A program made the translations under genes and the position numbers. This document shows, one piece after another, positions 40,377 to 41,817 of a stretch of DNA of 41,817 nt. Below the pieces are notes generated by a model, which saw only the letters and a program-made list of their open reading frames with translations, did not search any database and was not told where the DNA came from. The stretch is taken from NCBI GenBank assembly GCA_964654185.1, contig CAZZIE010000019.1:1-41817 (forward strand), written 5' to 3'. Numbering within the stretch: the first letter of the stretch is position 1; each line of letters opens with the position of its first letter. The stretch comes from CAYFQV01 sp964654185. GTDB taxonomy: Bacteria; Spirochaetota; Spirochaetia; DSM-27196; PWMO01.

Positions 40377-40423
40377 CCGGGCGTCACCTGTGATCTGACC
40401 GGTCCCCTGTCACTGCGTATTGC

Positions 40424-41698
40424 ATGAGCAGCACATTTCCACGAGACCTCCAGTACGCCAAGTTCTCCGCCTACGGGTTTCTGAAGAATCTGCGCTTCTT
40501 CGAGCCCTTCATGATCCTGTTTCTCCTGGGGCAGGGGCTCTCCTACCTCCAGGTCGGGACGCTCTACGCGGTACGGGAGATAATGGTCAACGTAATGGAG
40601 ATCCCCAGTGGTGCTGTTGCCGATGGCCTGGGACGGCGACGCACCATGGTCTCCTCCTTCCTGAGCTACCTTGTCTCATTTGCACTCTTCTGGTTCGGCT
40701 CGGGCATGCCGATGTTTCTCGTGGCCATTGTCTTTTTCTCCATCGGTGAGGCCTTTCGGACGGGAACCCATAAGGCAATGATCTTCGCCTACTTGCGGAT
40801 CAACAACCTCCAGGAGCATGGCAACGACTACTACGGCCATACGCGCTCGTGGTCCCAGATCGGCTCGGCGATTTCAGCGATCATTGCCGCCGCGATCGTG
40901 TTTATATCTCGGAACTATCGCGCGGTGTTCCTCTTCTCCATGATCCCCTACGTTCTGGATCTCCTCCTCATGTTGAGCTATCCGAAGGAACTGGATGGTC
41001 CCACGGGAAGGATATCTCTGCACTCGATCCGGGAGAATTTCCGTAACGTCGCGCGGGGATTGGTGGAGACGGCACGACGTCCCGGGGCTGCCCGAGCGGT
41101 GCTGAGCGCCTCCTCCTTTGGAGGCTTCTACAAAGGTGGGAAGGACTACCTGCAGCCCATGATCTCAATTCTGGCGGTCTCCATCCCCGTGGCGCACAGT
41201 CTCTCGGCACAGAGACGGGAGGCGCTCCTCATTGGCGCCGCCTATACGCTGATCTACCTGCTCACATCCGTGGCGTCGCGGAAGTCCGCAGCTCTGGCCA
41301 AGCGCTTCCGCAATTCCGAGAGCGCCCTCAACTGGCTGCTCATCATTGGGCTCGGATTGGGGCTCCTCGCAGGGTTCACGAGGTGGCAGGGTCTCACAGT
41401 GGTGCCGGTAGTCGTTTTCTTGACCATTTTCGCACTCCAGAACCTCAGGCAACCGGTGGGCGTTGCCGTTGTTGCCGAGCGAATCCCTGAAGAGGTTCTG
41501 GCAACGGTACTCTCCGCGCAGTCCCAGCTGCAGAGTCTGTTCGCAGCTATCGTCGCGCTCTTCGTAGGCGCCACCGCCGACTACATGGGAGGGAACGTCG
41601 GACTCGGCCTCACGCTCTCGGCGGGCCTGGGCGTGATACTCTTCCCACTTCTCCGCCTTGCTCCCCGGCGTGGCCATGTTGCAGGGGGTAAGTGGTAA
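40424..41698 (+). CDS. Major facilitator superfamily transporter
   Basis: The protein has 424 residues with about 12 hydrophobic helices. The MFS motif A-like sequence EIPSGAVADGLGRRRTM lies between helices 2 and 3 (about 58-74), and a GXXXD/ATADYMGG segment is near the end. The helix 5 region, an amphipathic central loop (SIRENFRNVARGLVETARR) and the second half fit the family. The pattern is like MFS proteins of unknown substrate rather than sugar porters. No ribosome binding site is visible before the ATG, and the upstream terminator separates it from the cupin gene. The start therefore remains somewhat uncertain. Confidence 0.88.
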   Translation: MSSTFPRDLQYAKFSAYGFLKNLRFFEPFMILFLLGQGLSYLQVGTLYAVREIMVNVMEIPSGAVADGLGRRRTMVSSFLSYLVSFALFWFGSGMPMFLVAIVFFSIGEAFRTGTHKAMIFAYLRINNLQEHGNDYYGHTRSWSQIGSAISAIIAAAIVFISRNYRAVFLFSMIPYVLDLLLMLSYPKELDGPTGRISLHSIRENFRNVARGLVETARRPGAARAVLSASSFGGFYKGGKDYLQPMISILAVSIPVAHSLSAQRREALLIGAAYTLIYLLTSVASRKSAALAKRFRNSESALNWLLIIGLGLGLLAGFTRWQGLTVVPVVVFLTIFALQNLRQPVGVAVVAERIPEEVLATVLSAQSQLQSLFAAIVALFVGATADYMGGNVGLGLTLSAGLGVILFPLLRLAPRRGHVAGGKW

Positions 41699-41749
41699 CG
41701 TCGTGGTCACCACCGTATGGCAGATGCCGGCGCGAGGAGTAGTTGCGTC

Positions 41750-41817
41750 TTACACGTCTCGATGGTTGTGCTCTTCGAGGAAGCGGGCGACGCCGCCGGT
41801 GCGCGCCGGGTAGACCC
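41750..41817 (-). CDS. C-terminal end of a gene running off the right edge
   Basis: On the minus strand a frame enters from the edge and ends at TAA (41752-41750), giving 21 residues (VYPARTGGVARFLEEHNHRD and a final Val). The 51-base spacing after the convergent MFS gene is normal. Too short to assign. Confidence 0.4.
   Translation of the reverse strand, partial: VYPARTGGVARFLEEHNHRDV

Overview
The window is high-GC bacterial DNA packed with genes on both strands, with no rRNA, tRNA, CRISPR or transposase that I can see. Exported lipoproteins, PEGA-domain proteins with barrel-like C-termini and periplasmic cytochromes point to a Gram-negative cell. PEGA proteins, a CheY/CheX pair and the overall gene mix fit a high-GC member of the Spirochaetota best. 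That placement is inference; other phyla with CheX (for example deltaproteobacterial lineages) are not excluded.

Layout. 1-8000: a thioredoxin-like gene, a TspO-like membrane protein, then a minus-strand operon of two consecutive PEGA/LamG gene pairs joined by 4-base stop/start overlaps. 8000-11200: a short-chain dehydrogenase with its TetR regulator, then a flavoprotein oxidoreductase. 11200-17000 (minus): an EamA transporter, and a PAS/GAF histidine kinase in operon with a PAS-GGDEF-EAL protein. 17149-20874: cobalamin-dependent methionine synthase. 21055-26593: an operon of CheY, CheX, a membrane CheA-like kinase whose extracytoplasmic domain has a heme c motif, a P460-like cytochrome lipoprotein, and the System II cytochrome c assembly pair ResB/CcsA. 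26700-29760: a small unknown protein, a hemolysin III-type membrane protein, and a TetR regulator with matching operators before its own gene and before a secreted protein. 29828-33091: an XRE-cupin regulator divergent from a radical SAM / CooC-like ATPase / NifX-like module. 33093-38081: two divergent medium-chain dehydrogenases, a pentulose-phosphate-type 3-epimerase, a DeoR regulator and a TIM-barrel sugar isomerase/epimerase. 38167-41817: phosphofructokinase, PadR regulator, cupin protein, MFS transporter and the end of one more gene.

The strongest candidate for an undescribed system is the 21055-26593 operon. It looks like a self-contained signalling unit: a heme-c sensor fused directly to a CheA-type kinase without the CheW-binding domain, with its own response regulator and CheX phosphatase, a putative gas- or hydroxylamine-binding cytochrome, and the machinery to attach heme to both.

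Two patterns run through the whole window. About eight genes have a -10 hexamer placed so that transcription would start at or within a few bases of the start codon with no useful ribosome binding site, suggesting leaderless mRNAs. Many ordinary enzymes carry Gly/Ala/Pro/Asp-rich in-frame insertions made of short GC-rich direct repeats, resembling the GC-rich repeats between genes.
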